NCBI RefSeq assembly: GCF_047675955.1
Contig: NC_132911.1
Location: 22,838,565-22,902,564, forward strand
From: Chlorocebus sabaeus
Taxonomy: Eukaryota; Chordata; Mammalia; Primates; Cercopithecidae
Reading direction: 5' to 3'
Length of the DNA stretch: 64,000 nucleotides
Below are positions 1 to 11,610 of this stretch, piece after piece. The position numbers were made by a program, and so were the translations under genes. Under the pieces are notes generated by a model, which saw only the letters and a program-made list of their open reading frames with translations, did not search any database and was not told the origin of the DNA. Position 1 is the first letter of the stretch. Each line of letters opens with the position of its first letter.

Positions 1-194
1 CAGAGGGCAGGAGCTGCCCCTTTTGGAGTCTATTGAAGGAGGCTCCTAGCGGCCACACTGGACTGGAGGGGATCTGGGGACCCATGTCCACAGAAGGAAA
101 ACCATGAATGTATCTGAAGTTCCGCTTCCGGCCACTGAACATAGGAAGTCTGCTGCTCAGGGCCCAGGTGCTGTGGGTCAAAGGAAACACAGAC

Positions 195-1053
195 GCGTTT
201 CATAAATCTTTTATTCCAAGTTTCAAGTATGTGTAAGTGTCTGTGATGACACATGGTGCTCAGCGAGCGCCCTGTCACCCAGGACCCTGGTTATAGCACC
301 GTTCAATCAAAAACCCACAGAATTGGAACAATAGGAAGATGAGTCACTTACACAGGTGGGTTGGTTTTTCCTTAGATTTGTACTTCCAAAGGCCCAGATG
401 TCCAATATTAAATGCCAATAAACTTGTGTCTCAAAAGTCTGTGAAAATATAATAATAGTATCCTGAAAAACAAGGTCGGGGGGTGTGGAGAGAGAAGCAC
501 CAAGTCTGAGCTCACTGAATCAGAAAACACGTGGCACCATTATCTATGTGACTATAATAGACTAGAGGGTTTCCATGGAAGAGAGGTCTAGATATTCAAG
601 TTTGCTGAAAACGACCTAAGAGGAGGAGAAACAGGATTCGGCCTGACCCTCTCTGGGGGCTGATGAGCCCACATTTGTCCACGTGTCACTGGAGAAGAGC
701 ACGCCTGCACTGTGTCTGTGGTGAGCTCGGTGGCTTGAATGGGACAAGCTGATGACAACCTGTCTGTGGGCCTCGTCCCGGTCAAGGTTGGCTCTCAGTG
801 CTGCTCCAGCAGCTCTGTGGACAAACCCCAGCCCCTAAGGCCTTCTCAGTCCCCAAGGGTCAGGCAGCAGCCCCCGGTGAGTGACGGAAGGGTCCCCTTC
901 CTCCTGAGCTTGGACACGGCTGCAGGGGTCTGGACGGGGTGGGGGCCGGGCTGGTTGAGGGCGCGGTGGCGTTCGTTCAGACTCAGTTGTTGGGGGAAGT
1001 CCCACGGAAGATGTGGTGTGGCCTGAAGACAGGAGATGACCACGCAGATTTCT
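195..1053 (-). other. LOXL2: LOXL2 3' untranslated region
   Basis: Sequence between the stop codon (1054-1056) and the end placed just past the AATAAA signal at 210-215, read on the minus strand. No interspersed repeat is obvious in it, which fits a retained UTR. The exact cleavage site is inferred, about 10-25 nt beyond the signal. Confidence 0.75.
210..215 (-). terminator. LOXL2: LOXL2 polyadenylation signal AATAAA
   Basis: A canonical AATAAA hexamer on the minus strand (TTTATT on plus), about 840 nt past the stop codon. It is the best placed signal for the end of the LOXL2 mRNA; cleavage would fall near 190-200. Confidence 0.7.
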
Positions 1054-1133
1054 TTACTGCGGGGAGAGCTGGTTGTTTAAGAGCCCGCTGAAGTGCTCAA
1101 ACTTTTTTTCCGTCTCTTCACTGAAGGAACCAC
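1054..1133 (-). CDS. LOXL2: LOXL2 exon 14, coding part: C-terminal tail
   Basis: Encodes the second and third bases of Gly749, residues 750-774 and a TAA stop at 1054-1056. The tail GSFSEETEKKFEHFSG followed by LLNNQLSPQ is the LOXL2 C-terminus and is not shared with LOXL3 or LOXL4. The acceptor AG is at 1134-1135. Entry phase is 1: the preceding exon supplies the first G of the Gly codon. The tail lies just after the lysyl oxidase domain and carries no catalytic residue. Confidence 0.97.
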
Positions 1134-1846
1134 CTGAAGAGTGAGAATCGGGGGGAGAGAGTGGGCAAAGGAGGTGCTCAGGCCTTGCCTGACCCTGAGC
1201 CAGGTGAGTGGGCCTCAGGGGCTCTGCCGGGGCCACCTCTGTGTGCCCTCACAAGGACAGGTGCCAGGCGCTGGCCATCTCTAGGGCTGGGCACATGGCA
1301 GGTGCTCTGTCAAAGTTGAGTGAACGAGTGAATAAATATAGCGCCTTTAATTTTAACATTTTGCCAAGAGTGAGGCCCATGACTTTTCCTGCAGAGGAAA
1401 AAGCTCTGCCTTCCCTCTTGTTCCCCAAGTCCTATCATCCAAGGAAAAAAGTGTCTTTATTGGACACTAGGAATAACCGTGGTTTGCTAGCTTCCAGCTC
1501 TTGCCAGAAAAACCTGATAGGCAGAGCCCACAGATTGCTGATGCCCACATTTTTGAGGTCACATGCATGATGAGCCAGTGGCCTCGGCTCCAACCCTTAA
1601 ATAGCCTTGGGGTCTGCGCTGGGCCGGCCCGGTCCTATACCACCCTCTCTCCATGGCTGGAGCTGGCTGTAAAAACTCAGTCTCCATCCAGGCCTGTGTG
1701 TCTGTGGCTTCCGTCCTGAATGTGGAAATGTGATGCTGGCTGCATTCCCTGAGCTCTTTACCCAAATTAGGAAGCTGCCTCTGGGTCCTTGAGAAAGTAG
1801 GGCAGCTCCCGCCTGCTTCCTGGAGCGGGGGCGGCCTGGACCTTAC
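1134..1846 (-). other. LOXL2: LOXL2 intron 13
   Basis: GT donor at 1845-1846 and AG acceptor at 1134-1135. Mostly unique sequence, with a weak L2-like piece near 1255-1345. No gene seen. Confidence 0.9.
1255..1345 (+). repeat. L2 3'-end fragment (weak)
   Basis: The text 'gggcacatggcaggtgctc' followed by a GAGTGAAT-type tail resembles the L2 3' end. Diverged and short, so tentative. Confidence 0.35.
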
Positions 1847-1958
1847 CTATGTGGCAGTTGTACATCCAGATGCGGTGGCCGTCATAGCGGCTCCTGCACT
1901 TCATGATGTTGTTGGAGTAATCAGATTCTGCAACCTCGAAGTTGGGGTTAATCACAAC
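1847..1958 (-). CDS. LOXL2: LOXL2 exon 13: catalytic domain, C-terminal part
   Basis: Encodes residues 712-748 and the first base of Gly749, from VVINPNFEVAESDYSNN to RIWMYNCHI. Acceptor AG at 1959-1960 (entry phase 0), donor GT at 1845-1846 (exit phase 1). Cys732 and Cys746, which form a disulfide in human LOXL2, are both present. The exon is 112 nt, so skipping it would shift the frame and replace the C-terminus. Confidence 0.97.
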
Positions 1959-3140
1959 CTGGGGAGAAGCAGGGCAGAGGAGGCTGCTGGTTCCCTCTGC
2001 GGCCACCTCCACCCAGGCCCGGGGCTCTGCGAGACCAGCGACCTCAGGGAAGGGGAGCGTGGCAGGTGCCAGGACCCAAGAAGGGAGTCTGTGGGTCCCA
2101 ACAAAGTCCTTGGGGTGGGGCAGAGATGAGTCAGGGAGCACCGGGAGCATGGCCCGGAGGAGGGAGACCCTGCCCTCTGTCCATGGCGGTGTAACACACA
2201 CCCCTCTACCCAGGGTGGGCCTTTGGAAGGGGGTCACCCCCTCCTAGGAGTTCTGGGGGAGGCAGGAGTTGGGGTCTGGGGAGACCCCAGAAGAAGATGC
2301 TGGAGAAGCAGAAGGGTATGGGGAAGACCTGGCAGTGTGGGAAGCAGGAAGAGGGCTGCCTGGGCACTGGAGATGGGACACTCGTCACAGCCATGTGACT
2401 GTGGACACGTCCCTTCCTCTCTCTGTGAAATGACAGGTGGGACCTGGGGATCTGTGTCCCTGCCTGTTCTGCTGGGCCAGGGCCTGGCTCTGGGGCTGCT
2501 GGAGAAGCCGCATCCTCTCCCCGTCCTTCCACCCCTGCCTCTGCATCCCCCCAGCTGCAGGGACTTTGCCCAGAACAGCAGGAATAGGAAGGACATATTC
2601 TGAGAGGGTGTCTGTGAGGGGACAGAAAAGGGAAGGTTCGCGGTGAGGACCCGAGGAGAAAAGTGAAAGGGAGGGGGAGGGAGAAGAGACAACAGACAAC
2701 AGTGGTGAACAGAGGGGCAGAGGACGCAGATGACAGGCCTTCTCTCAAGGGTCCTGCCACATTTGGAAGGGCTGCGACCCATAGCGTGGGGGCGGGTACA
2801 GGCTGCTCGTTCAGGAACATTCTCTAAATTTGGGGCCCCAGAAGGGCCTGGATGTGACCCTTTAACAGGCCACTGGGCTTGCCCAAAGAGGTGCTGTGGG
2901 AAGCCAAGGCCAGCCTGGCAGCCAGCCCTGTGTTTTGGCTCCGTGGGGCTGTTCTGGGGGCCTGCACCTGGTCCAGCTGGGGCCCTGTCCCTTTAGCTAA
3001 GGAGGTACATGCCTCGCTCTGGAGTGGCTTGAGTTTTCTCTTCCACCCAACCATTCTAGCTGCCCCCTCATCCCTGGCCCACACATGGCATGGGGCAAAC
3101 ACAGCTCCACATGCCAAGGCCTCCAGCTGTGCAGGCCCAG

Positions 3141-3190
3141 GCAGCTCCTCGGCCGCCCAGGCATCTCCTCGGCCGCCCAGGCGTCTCCAC
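3141..3190. repeat. Short CpG-containing tandem repeat, 20-bp unit
   Basis: Two copies of a 20-bp unit (3141-3160 and 3161-3180) differ at one base, and a partial third copy follows. The core is CTCCTCGGCCGCCCAG. Confidence 0.8.
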
Positions 3191-3699
3191 AGTGCAGCCA
3201 TGAAGCCGGCTGAATGCAGCAAGGGCTTGTGTTGGGGGCATGAGAGCCAGTGTGACGTGTGGGGTGGAGGTGGGGCTGGCAATCTGTGTCCCCCACTGTC
3301 TCACCCCATTCAACTACTGCAGGCTGAAGTCTCACGAGGGCCTGTGGGAAGTGGCTTTAGGTTCCTGTACATCTATGAATCTAGGAAATGATGAGGAAGA
3401 GGATAAAGCAGGGGCCACCAGGAGCCAGGAGGCCCCTTCAGCCCTGCCTCTGAGCTCTGCACAGGCCCCTCTGCGTGGAAGGCCACTTCCTTCTTGCCCA
3501 ACTCCCTCCTCCCATCCTTCACAGCACCACTGATGTCTGAAATGAAGGCCAGCACTTGTGTCCCGTGAATCCCCAGGTCGGCGCTTGTAGCGCCTAAAGT
3601 TCCATGTCTATTTTAAGGGGAATGTTCTTTTTGATTAATCGGAGGTATTAACATGCCCCTAATGAGTCCATTTGCTAATTGTATCATTTAGGGGTTGAG

Positions 3700-3850
3700 A
3701 ACACAAAATCAAGAGTTGATATGTCTGGGGTTGTGTGGCTGTGAAAGGAGGGTAATGATGATGCCCCTTCCTTGGCAGATTAAATGAAACAATGGGTTCC
3801 CCAGGCTTAGGCAATTCATAGTGGTTATTAAGTGGATGGCACTGGCCAAA
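3700..3850 (+). repeat. MIR SINE (probable)
   Basis: A 'tgtgtggctgtgaaagg' segment, then a GGTAATGATGATGCC run and ATTAAATGAAAC, follow the MIR order. Old and diverged. Confidence 0.4.
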
Positions 3851-5029
3851 ATACAGGGAGATACATACTCACCCGGCAAAATGATAGCAAACCTCAAACA
3901 GAAACCACCAGGCACTGTAGACGTGCACATGGCCACGGCTATTCATCTTTTAAAATAAATAACTCTCTGGTTAGACCTCTCCAAGTCTGTGGTTCTGGGC
4001 TTGTGGGTGGAAAAGTGCTTGTCTGCCTGCTTTCCAGCCTCTGACACTGCCCAGGAATCCTCTGAAAGCCCCTCTGTGGTGACTTCTCTGAAGGTGTTGT
4101 TTCTTCAGAGGACTGTCTGTAGGTGGGGACTGTGGGCCAGGCCCTGGGCTGGCTGGATGCCCCCTCAGGAAAGCTTTCAAGGTGGAATGACACATTTCTG
4201 GTCATCCACTTGGTCAGCCAACAGGGCAAGCGGGGAAACGAGATGGGTTGGGATGTAGGAGACAGTGAGAGGCTGAGATAAAGCTTCTGCAGGCGGACGT
4301 GCACCCGTGCACCGGCAGACAGACATTAGGGTCCCCATACCCCTTGTCTCCCCCAGTCAGAGCCCTGGCCAGAACATGCCGCTGTTTTCAGGAAGGAGGG
4401 AAGTCAGGGCCCCCGGTTCCTCCTCAGGGCTGGCCTTCCGCCCAGGCAGAGTATGTGGAAACAAATCCCGGCAACCCCTCTGACAAAGAAGTCACCTGGT
4501 CAGGCTGTCTCTCATGTTCCATACTTTATTCTTATAGATTTGCTTGGTATTGAGAATGGCCCCTTCTGCAGATCCTCCTCTATGAGGCAGATATTTCCGG
4601 AAGAGCTAAATCATCAGTCTTGATAGCACAGACCAAGGCAGGCTAAGGCCATAGGAGAAACAGGGATGGCGGAGAGAAGAGCTCCGTAGGAGACAAGAGG
4701 TGTGGGTTGCCTGAGCATCGATGGAATAAACTGGCCGGAGGAGCAAATCTAGCCTGCTGATGAGTTTTGATTGGCATGCACCAGGTGTTAACTAAATCAA
4801 ATGTGAATGTCTCTGGCAGCTCTGGTCCTGTGCACCGCCTAATTCTCAGGCCCCCATTTCTGACATCATTGGGTTAACTGATGGACTCTGATGGCCTCTG
4901 GGGGTAGCACCTTGCCCTTTAGACGGCCTGACTTCCGTGCCCCTGTGTGGACACCAGTGGGAAAGAGCCTGTGGAGGTGGCCTCCCCTCCTCCCCGTGGA
5001 GGGCTGGAACCCCTTCCCGCCCACCTCAC

Positions 5030-5166
5030 CTGGAACAGGTAGTCTCCAGGGGGCACGTCAGTGATGTCAATCCACTGGCAGTCGATGTCATGGCGGTACA
5101 TGTCCCAGCAGCCCATGGTGATACCTTGATCGCCGAAGTTGGCGCACTCATAATTCTTCTGGATAT
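5030..5166 (-). CDS. LOXL2: LOXL2 exon 12: catalytic domain with LTQ tyrosine
   Basis: Encodes the last two bases of Asp666 and residues 667-711, from IQKNYECANFG to PPGDYLFQ. Tyr689, in CWDMYRHDIDC, is the tyrosine that joins Lys653 to form the lysyl tyrosylquinone cofactor. Cys673, Cys685 and Cys695 are all present. Acceptor AG at 5167-5168 (phase 1), donor GT at 5028-5029 (phase 0). Residue 698 is Ile, where I recall Val in human. Confidence 0.97.
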
Positions 5167-5363
5167 CTGCAGGTGGGGCAGAGGGGAGCTCATCATCAGG
5201 GAACCATGACCCCACTGCTGCGCCCTCTTCCTGCTCCCAAGGCCTCCACCACTGTTTCATCTGGGCTCAGCATCCCACCCCACTGTGTGGGCTGCTCATC
5301 TGCTCTCATTTCAATAGAACCCCCCAATCAATTCCCTACCCACATCCTGCCTCTTCCCTCAGG

Positions 5364-5560
5364 CCAGGCTCCAGGTCCCCTTCCTCCATGAAGCCCTCCC
5401 TGACTACTCTGATCCACCCTGGCCTTTCTGTGACAGCCTGAGCCTGGGGATAACTGCATGTGTGTGCACCGGGGAAATCTCTGGTGCCTGTGGTTTAGCA
5501 TAACACGCGGGTCATACTGTCTGTCCCCTCTAGAGGACCGGCAGTTGAGAGTGTAGGCCC
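5364..5560 (+). repeat. L2 LINE 3' region
   Basis: The phrase 'ctccatgaagccctccctga' and the text after it follow the L2 3' UTR order. Diverged. Confidence 0.5.
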
Positions 5561-5639
5561 ATGTCTCTGACACATGTTATCTGCACATGGTAAGAGGCCA
5601 AAACCTGTGTGCTGTGTGACTTCATGGCAAGTCAGCGGC

Positions 5640-5960
5640 GGGCCGCTCCAATGAAGAACAAATTAAACACACATTTACTGAGAAGCTGCCATGCCTGGAC
5701 ACTGCTGTAAACAGTGGGTCTAGCAAGAAAAACTGACACGTCTCCCCATGAAGAGCCCCCCAGGGCTGCAGGTGCACTAACGGGTGATCACAGGGCAGGT
5801 GTAGTGACCTACTAGAAGTGTGAGCAGAGTGCCACTCCTGCCTGGGGACGTGATTTAGAGGGGGCATTTGAGTTAGAATTGAAGGGTGAGAGCCTGGTGT
5901 GGTAGGGACACCTGGCATTGGGACACCAGAAAAAGGTTGGTGGCAGCCAGAGTGGGAGGG
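5640..5960 (-). repeat. L2 LINE 3' region, inverted
   Basis: The text 'acatttactgagaagctgcc' and a later GGGGGCATTTGAGTTAGAA block match the reverse complement of the L2 3' end. Confidence 0.5.
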
Positions 5961-6245
5961 GCATTGAGATCAGGGTCTGGGCTGCTGAGCCCAGATGGAG
6001 CAGGGCCCTGTGGACCGACCAGTGCCTGTCAGCACAGCTCTGGGGAATCCGGGTGCCCCTGAAACCAGGTCATGCCCATGCCCCCAGCACCTCACTATAG
6101 CTAAGGAAGGTCCAGGTGGGGAAAGGTGGCAGTGGTCAGTGACACAGGGTCAGTGCCAGGCCTGGGCTCCAGTCAGGTGATCATGGAGACAGGGGCATTC
6201 GAGTCCCTCTGAGGCCCTCCATCCCCCTACTCCGCCCACAGATAC

Positions 6246-6361
6246 CTCCTTCACATTCTGTGTCCTCCAAGCAGAAGCTGGCCTTGTGGCCCTCTGCCAC
6301 CTTGGTGCCGTTGAGGTTCAGCAGGTCGTAGTGGGTGAACACCTCCATGCTGTGGTAGTGC
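6246..6361 (-). CDS. LOXL2: LOXL2 exon 11: copper ligands and LTQ lysine
   Basis: Encodes the last base of Arg627, residues 628-665 and the first base of Asp666. His628 and His630 (HYHS) are two of the three copper ligands; the third, His626, is the last full codon of exon 10, so the copper motif spans an intron. Lys653 (EGHKASF) is the lysine of the LTQ cofactor. Asn644 (NGT) is a glycosylation sequon. Cys657 and Cys663 are present. Acceptor AG at 6362-6363 (phase 2), donor GT at 6244-6245 (phase 1). Confidence 0.97.
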
Positions 6362-6539
6362 CTGGTATGAGAGAAAGATGGCCTGGAGGTCAGTTTCTGG
6401 AGCAACTGCTGCTTGCAAGCAGAGGCCTGGCTGGCGATTTGCCTCTGGGAATACTTCGAGGGGACCAGAGGGGGCCGGGTGGGGAGAGGAGTGGATAAGA
6501 GGCCTGAGGAAAGGAAAGCCGGTGCTTCAGAGGCAGCTG

Positions 6540-6715
6540 CAGAGCTCTGAGGTCAGACCACTGCTGACCTTGCTAAGCCTCCGTCCTCTCCTCCGCTGAA
6601 TGGGAATGACCGTTGTAATGCATGGGGTGCTATGGGTACTGGGGAGGTAGCGATTAGCCGGCACTGCATATGATAAGCACAGAACTCCAGCTATTGTTTT
6701 TAATAAGCACGCAAC
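6540..6715 (+). repeat. MIR SINE (probable)
   Basis: GCTGACCTTGCTAAGCCTCC, then GAATGGGAATGACCG and a GGCACTGCATATGATAAGC tail, parallel the MIR order. Confidence 0.5.
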
Positions 6716-8776
6716 TGGCTCTCACAGCCCCTTCCTGTTTGATGCACTTTCTTTGGGGTAATTTAAAAAACCTACATTTTGATGTCTTTTGAAATGGAAT
6801 AGGGTAGGGAGAAAAACCAAAGGGGAGGAGGCATGATTAGGGGGGAGAAGCAGAAAGAACAGGAGCAGTAAGGAATAGAACGTGTGGACACGCAGGTGCC
6901 CCAAGGTCGCGCCTGCGCTTCAGACCCGGTCAGGAAGGGCCTGCAGCTTTGCCTCCAGCCCTAGGAGGTGAGCAGCCAGTCTGTGCTCCGAGTCTGTGCT
7001 CCTCGCATAGTGCAAATAAAGCAGGGAGGAGCAGAAAGACAGCCGGGAGGCCCTCTGGGAAGGAGACATTGACTCATCCTCGGGGGCACACACTAGCAGC
7101 AAAGGGAGGCACATCCCTGGGGTTTCTGGGAGTTCTGCAGGAGAGCTTGTGCAAGCAGGCTGCAAATCCCTCGCCACTGGTTTACATAACGACGCTCCCT
7201 CTCTTCCCTCGGGAGGAATGGAGAACAGATGCAGTCTTGGAACACATGTGCTTGGTTTAGAATAGCCCTTGGTTCAGAATAAACAAGGGAAATGGGGCTG
7301 GGGCTGTCGCCTGTTGCTGCGGGGCCTTCCCGAAGCCTGCACTGCCCAGGCCCAGGGCTGAAGGAAGCAGGTTGTCTTAGCCTGATCCCAGCTGCCAACG
7401 TGCATGTCACAAGTGTCGGCAACTATTCCTATACGCTTGTCTCTGCCATTACAGGGACATTTGGAAAAAGGGGGAAACTGAGGAACGAGGTGCCAAGTCA
7501 TGGGAGCAGAGTCCCCTGCTTTGTTGGTGCAGGATCTAAGCCTCCTCTTTGGCAAAGGGGAGAGGGTGGCTTTGCCTGCTCTTGGGGCTGCAAGATTGAG
7601 TAAGATGAATGGCGTCAAATAACTAACGCGAGGCTGGTAGCACATGAGTACTCAGGACTTGACATACCTGTCCCCTTCCTTGTGACACTTCCATCATAGC
7701 AGTCACAGTAGCAGGATTTTTATTACCTCTACTACCACTGCTGCTACGACTCCGAGGCCGGCAGGAGCTCCTCACTTCCCCAGCCCCCTGCCCTTGGCCT
7801 CAGGTTCCCTCTGCTGTGTACGGGTCATGGTGGGGGCACGGGGAAGACAGCAATGAACAGGATAGGTTTCCTGCGAGGAAATTCGAGGCTCTTTTCCCTT
7901 CCTCCTGCATTTGTCTGTGCTAAAAATATCAGGAGTTGCTAAGCTGGGCTTCCCTCGGTCACTCATGTTTCTGGGTAAAATGACGCTGAGCCTGAGTTCC
8001 AGAGAACATTCACAAGGAGGCATTTTGTGGCCGTGGAAGTGACGACTTTGAGAAAGTCTATTTTGGCTTCTTGAAGGAGCAAGAAGAGACATGAGGTCTG
8101 ACTCACTGCCTAAAAAATGTCTGCATCGCTCAGAGAGGGGCTTATGTGACCATGTTTACCGGCTGGAAAGACTGAAGAGAAATAGGTCGATGCTCCGTTG
8201 TCTAAACAGAATTCAGACGGAGCGCACAGACGGACTCTTGTAAGGCTGACCCCATCCCGCTCCTCAGCTTCCTGCAGACTTGATTTAAATCTTCCCTAGC
8301 TTCAGTTTTTCCCCTGCAAACACTCAAGAGGGGAACAGCTGGTTTCATGGTCTCCCAATTTTCCCTGGCTTCTGTCCGGGACATCTTCGCTTTGCCTCTC
8401 GGGCGTATGCAGTCATCCCTCCCTAGGGCCACATCTCCTTCCCAGCTGCCTGGATTAGAGCCTAGAGCCCCCCCCGCCCCCTGCCACCACCAGCACTACC
8501 CACCCGTGCCCCCCAGGAAATACAGAGCAGGACTCTGGGAAGATAGGACGGTGAGTCCTGGCGAGGAAGGTATTCCTCCTCTTCCCAGGCTGAGCTGTCG
8601 TGACCCTTGGACGGTTAGGAGGGGACTGGATCCCTGGGGTGGAGTTAGGGAAGCGTGGACTTGGAAGGAAAATCCAGAACGCTAAGGGGAGAGAGAGCCT
8701 GACGCTTGGCGGAGGTCACTGTGATCTGGACAAAAGGAGACACAGCCTTCTACCGTGAGACTCCAGAGCTCAATGC

Positions 8777-9077
8777 TTTTTTGTTTTTGTTTTTTTTGAG
8801 ATGGAGTCTCATTCTGTCACCCAGGCTGGAGTGCAGTGGTGCGATCTCGGCTCACTGCAACCTCTGCCTTCCGGGTTCAAGCAATTCTCCTGCCTCAGCC
8901 TCCTGAGTAGTTGGGACTACAGTGCACGCCACCACGCCTGGCTAATTTTTGTATTTTTAGTAGAGATGGGGTTTCACCATGTTAGCAGGCTGGTCTTGAA
9001 CTCCTGACCTCAAGTGATCCACCCGCCTCGGTCTCCCAAAGTGCTGGGATTACAGGCGTGAGCCACTGTGTCCAGCT
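8777..9077 (-). mobile_element. Alu SINE (AluS/J type)
   Basis: Complete Alu, inverted: poly(T) then 'gagatggagtctcattctg' through 'ggcgtgagccactgtgtcc'. Target-site duplications CAGAGCTCAATGC (8764-8776) and CAGAGCTTAGTGT (9078-9090). Confidence 0.93.
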
Positions 9078-10422
9078 CAGAGCTTAGTGTTTTAAGACAT
9101 GGCACTCGTCAAGGGAGCAGGTGTTGGATGCAAAACGGATGGCAGATAAAGCTGGTACACAGAAAGATGGGAGAAGCAGGTATGTTCTTTGCTGTCCTAG
9201 GTCGTTGGTGGCCCCGATGAAACTCCCAGTCAGAAGCTCGGTGCCCTTTACAGAGGAGATACTTGCGCTCTACATCTTTTCCCACCCCAGCCACATGCCC
9301 CCAGGGCATCCGGAAGGGACAGTCCTGGAGGCGCTCTGCCACGGTGGGGACAACACTCCTGTCCTCGTTTCAGAGAACACTGGGGATGCTTCCATCCCGG
9401 GAGGAGATGCCAGAAAGGCAGAGGCCCTTCTGCTCGCTCCACTCTGCCATCCCCCTGTGCCAAGCAGCTTGGCAGGAGCAAGCCCCACAGATGAGATGAG
9501 GGCTTCAGATTGGCTCCCAGGGGCCACATCACATCTGTGGGCTTTGATCCTCCCAGGAAGCTGCGCCGCACATGTGGTAGGCAGGGTGGAGTGAAAGGGC
9601 GTCTCTCCTCTTTGCAGCAATGCCACCCCTGACCCGGAGGACTGTCATCTGAGCTGCAGCCCATTCCCTCTCCTTCTCCAACTCCTAGCTCCTCTCCTGG
9701 GGCTCCCCCAAGGTGGGAGAGTCAAGCCCCTCGGCCTGTGGAGCCTGTTGTGCATCTGTGCCCCATGCTCTGTCCTGTCAGAGCTGTGGCACATCGTGCC
9801 AGTTGAGCAGCGGTGGCCCCACAAGAGGCAGGAGAGAGATGCACGGAGACCATCGGCCAGGGCACAGCGCACATGAGAGAAAATACCTCTGGGGGCACTT
9901 TCCTCCAGGTCTGGTTGTTGAGGACATTTCCAAGGGGGCCAATCTTTGTGTTTCAGCCGAGGGCTTTCAAAGAACAGAGCTCTCTTCCCCGAGGTAGCAT
10001 CAGTTAAACTGGAAATGGCATTTTTTCCCCATTCCCACTAATTTGAGCCAGGGTTCTCAAGCCTGGCTCCAGATGGCCTTCAGAGTGTCTGCAAATCTGC
10101 TGACATAGGCTATTAAACTTCTAGAAATATTTGTTTTGAGCAGAGGAAGAGCCAGCTCTCATCAGCTTCCAAAAGGAACCCAACAGCGGTTTGAGGCCAG
10201 GATCCTGTTCCTCCCACAGCACCTGGAGAAGTCACCTGGAGCTCGAGGGACTCCTCTTAAGGTTCCTAGGATCTTATGGTCATCGTTTCTCAGCTATGGA
10301 CCAGGAGGGGGAGACCAGAAGGTACATGTGCTCAGCATGTCCTTCCTTCCCCTCCCATCCCCTCCCAAGCCACTGACTGGAACATCTGTAAGCAAAGAAA
10401 TAAAATAGACCACAGGAAAAGC

Positions 10423-10451
10423 GGGGGTGGAGGGGGTGGGGGGTGGCGGGG
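10423..10451 (+). other. G-rich run, predicted quadruplex-forming
   Basis: Four G runs of 4-6 bases with 1-4 base spacers on the plus strand, the template strand for LOXL2. Only the motif is visible; folding is inferred. Confidence 0.55.
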
Positions 10452-10984
10452 AGCAGGCAGGGAGCCAGAGTCCCCAGATCGGAAGAACATTTCCAGGATG
10501 TCGCCATGTGCCTATTCTTAGAGGAGACCGATTCCTTGGAGACTAAGTACATGGCACAGGGAGGTTCCTACCATGTAATCTCTGGGTGGGCCGCCATATG
10601 CAGGGCTGGGATGCAATTATCTTCTGCTTATAGACCCATAGGCAGCGTCAGCCCCTGCCGCCCAGGGCTTCCACCCACACGTTCCCCAAAGGGAGCCAAG
10701 CACCGATACCGTCATGACTTTAACTCTACTGACTTACACCCTGAAGAAGACTGACGTACTTCTCTATAAAGACCACACTTTCTTGGGCTAATTAGGACGT
10801 TCAGAACATTCAACTGTTTGAATGGAAAATCAGAACCCCTGAATTCTACCATAGTCCTTTCTTGGGAGACTAGTGGAACAACTCTATCCCCAAACTGATT
10901 TGAATGGAACCAGATCATCAGTTGCGATATGAAAAAAAAAAGCCAAAGATAGATTTCTGATGAAGAGTCAGCAGACAAAAAAGA

Positions 10985-11115
10985 AAGAGCATGTGGTTTG
11001 GAGTCAGACAGGCACGAGCCGGGATCCCTGCTCTCTGCAACTCCTAGCGTTATCTTGGGCAAGAGATAACTCCAAGCCTCTGCGTCCTTTTCTAGGAAAA
11101 TGGGGGTTCCCTGGG
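10985..11115 (+). repeat. MIR SINE
   Basis: 'gcatgtggtttggagtcaga', ATCTTGGGCAAGAGATAAC and CCTTTTCTAGGAAAATGGGG follow the MIR consensus order. Confidence 0.55.
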
Positions 11116-11610
11116 CCTGACACTTAGAAGGGGGCAGGACATGTTAGTTCTGCCTGTAACAGTGATGACCACATTCCAGAGCTGCAGCGGAGCCTCAACA
11201 TCATCTACACAAGGGCTTCTCAGACTTCAGTGTGCACACGGTCACCTGAGAATCCTGCCAAATGCAGATGCTGATGCGTAGGTCTGCAACGGGCCCTGGG
11301 ATTGAGCAGGTGCCAGGCTTTCAGGTGGTGGCAGATACCTCTGGTCCACGGACCTCACTTTGAGAAGCAGGGATGTGGTGCAAAGGCTCGGTTGTATAGA
11401 TGGGCCATCCAAGTGTGGGGAAGGGCAATGACTAGGCCACATCTGTAGCCCCTCGGGGGCTTCCTGCTGTATTGAGTGGCAGAGGCCTCTCTCCCTTCCT
11501 TTCCAAGAGTGTGCCTGCTTCTCTTCCCTCTACGCACTCAGCTCAGGTCTGAGCAAGAAAATCCCTGGACAGGCAGAGACAGCAGGTTCTGGATTAGATT
11601 AAGAGTCCAG

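Larger units (their letters stand above)
1959..5029 (-). other. LOXL2: LOXL2 intron 12
   Basis: GT donor at 5028-5029, AG acceptor at 1959-1960. No Alu is present, which is unusual for this window. It holds a short GC-rich tandem repeat (3141-3190) and a probable MIR (about 3700-3850); the rest looks unique. Confidence 0.9.
5167..6245 (-). other. LOXL2: LOXL2 intron 11
   Basis: GT donor at 6244-6245, AG acceptor at 5167-5168. Most of the middle is old L2 sequence in both orientations (about 5364-5960). No Alu. Confidence 0.9.

Noticed and set aside
415..420. Plus-strand AATAAA, possibly the end of a convergent neighbour such as R3HCC1
   Set aside because: It falls inside the LOXL2 3'UTR and no plus-strand exon is seen. 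In human the neighbour is recalled to end before LOXL2 begins, so chance is likelier.
2206..2820. 204- and 182-codon minus-strand open frames
   Set aside because: They sit in intron 12, are rich in Pro, Ser and Leu from GC-biased sequence, and match no LOXL2 exon or family I recognise.
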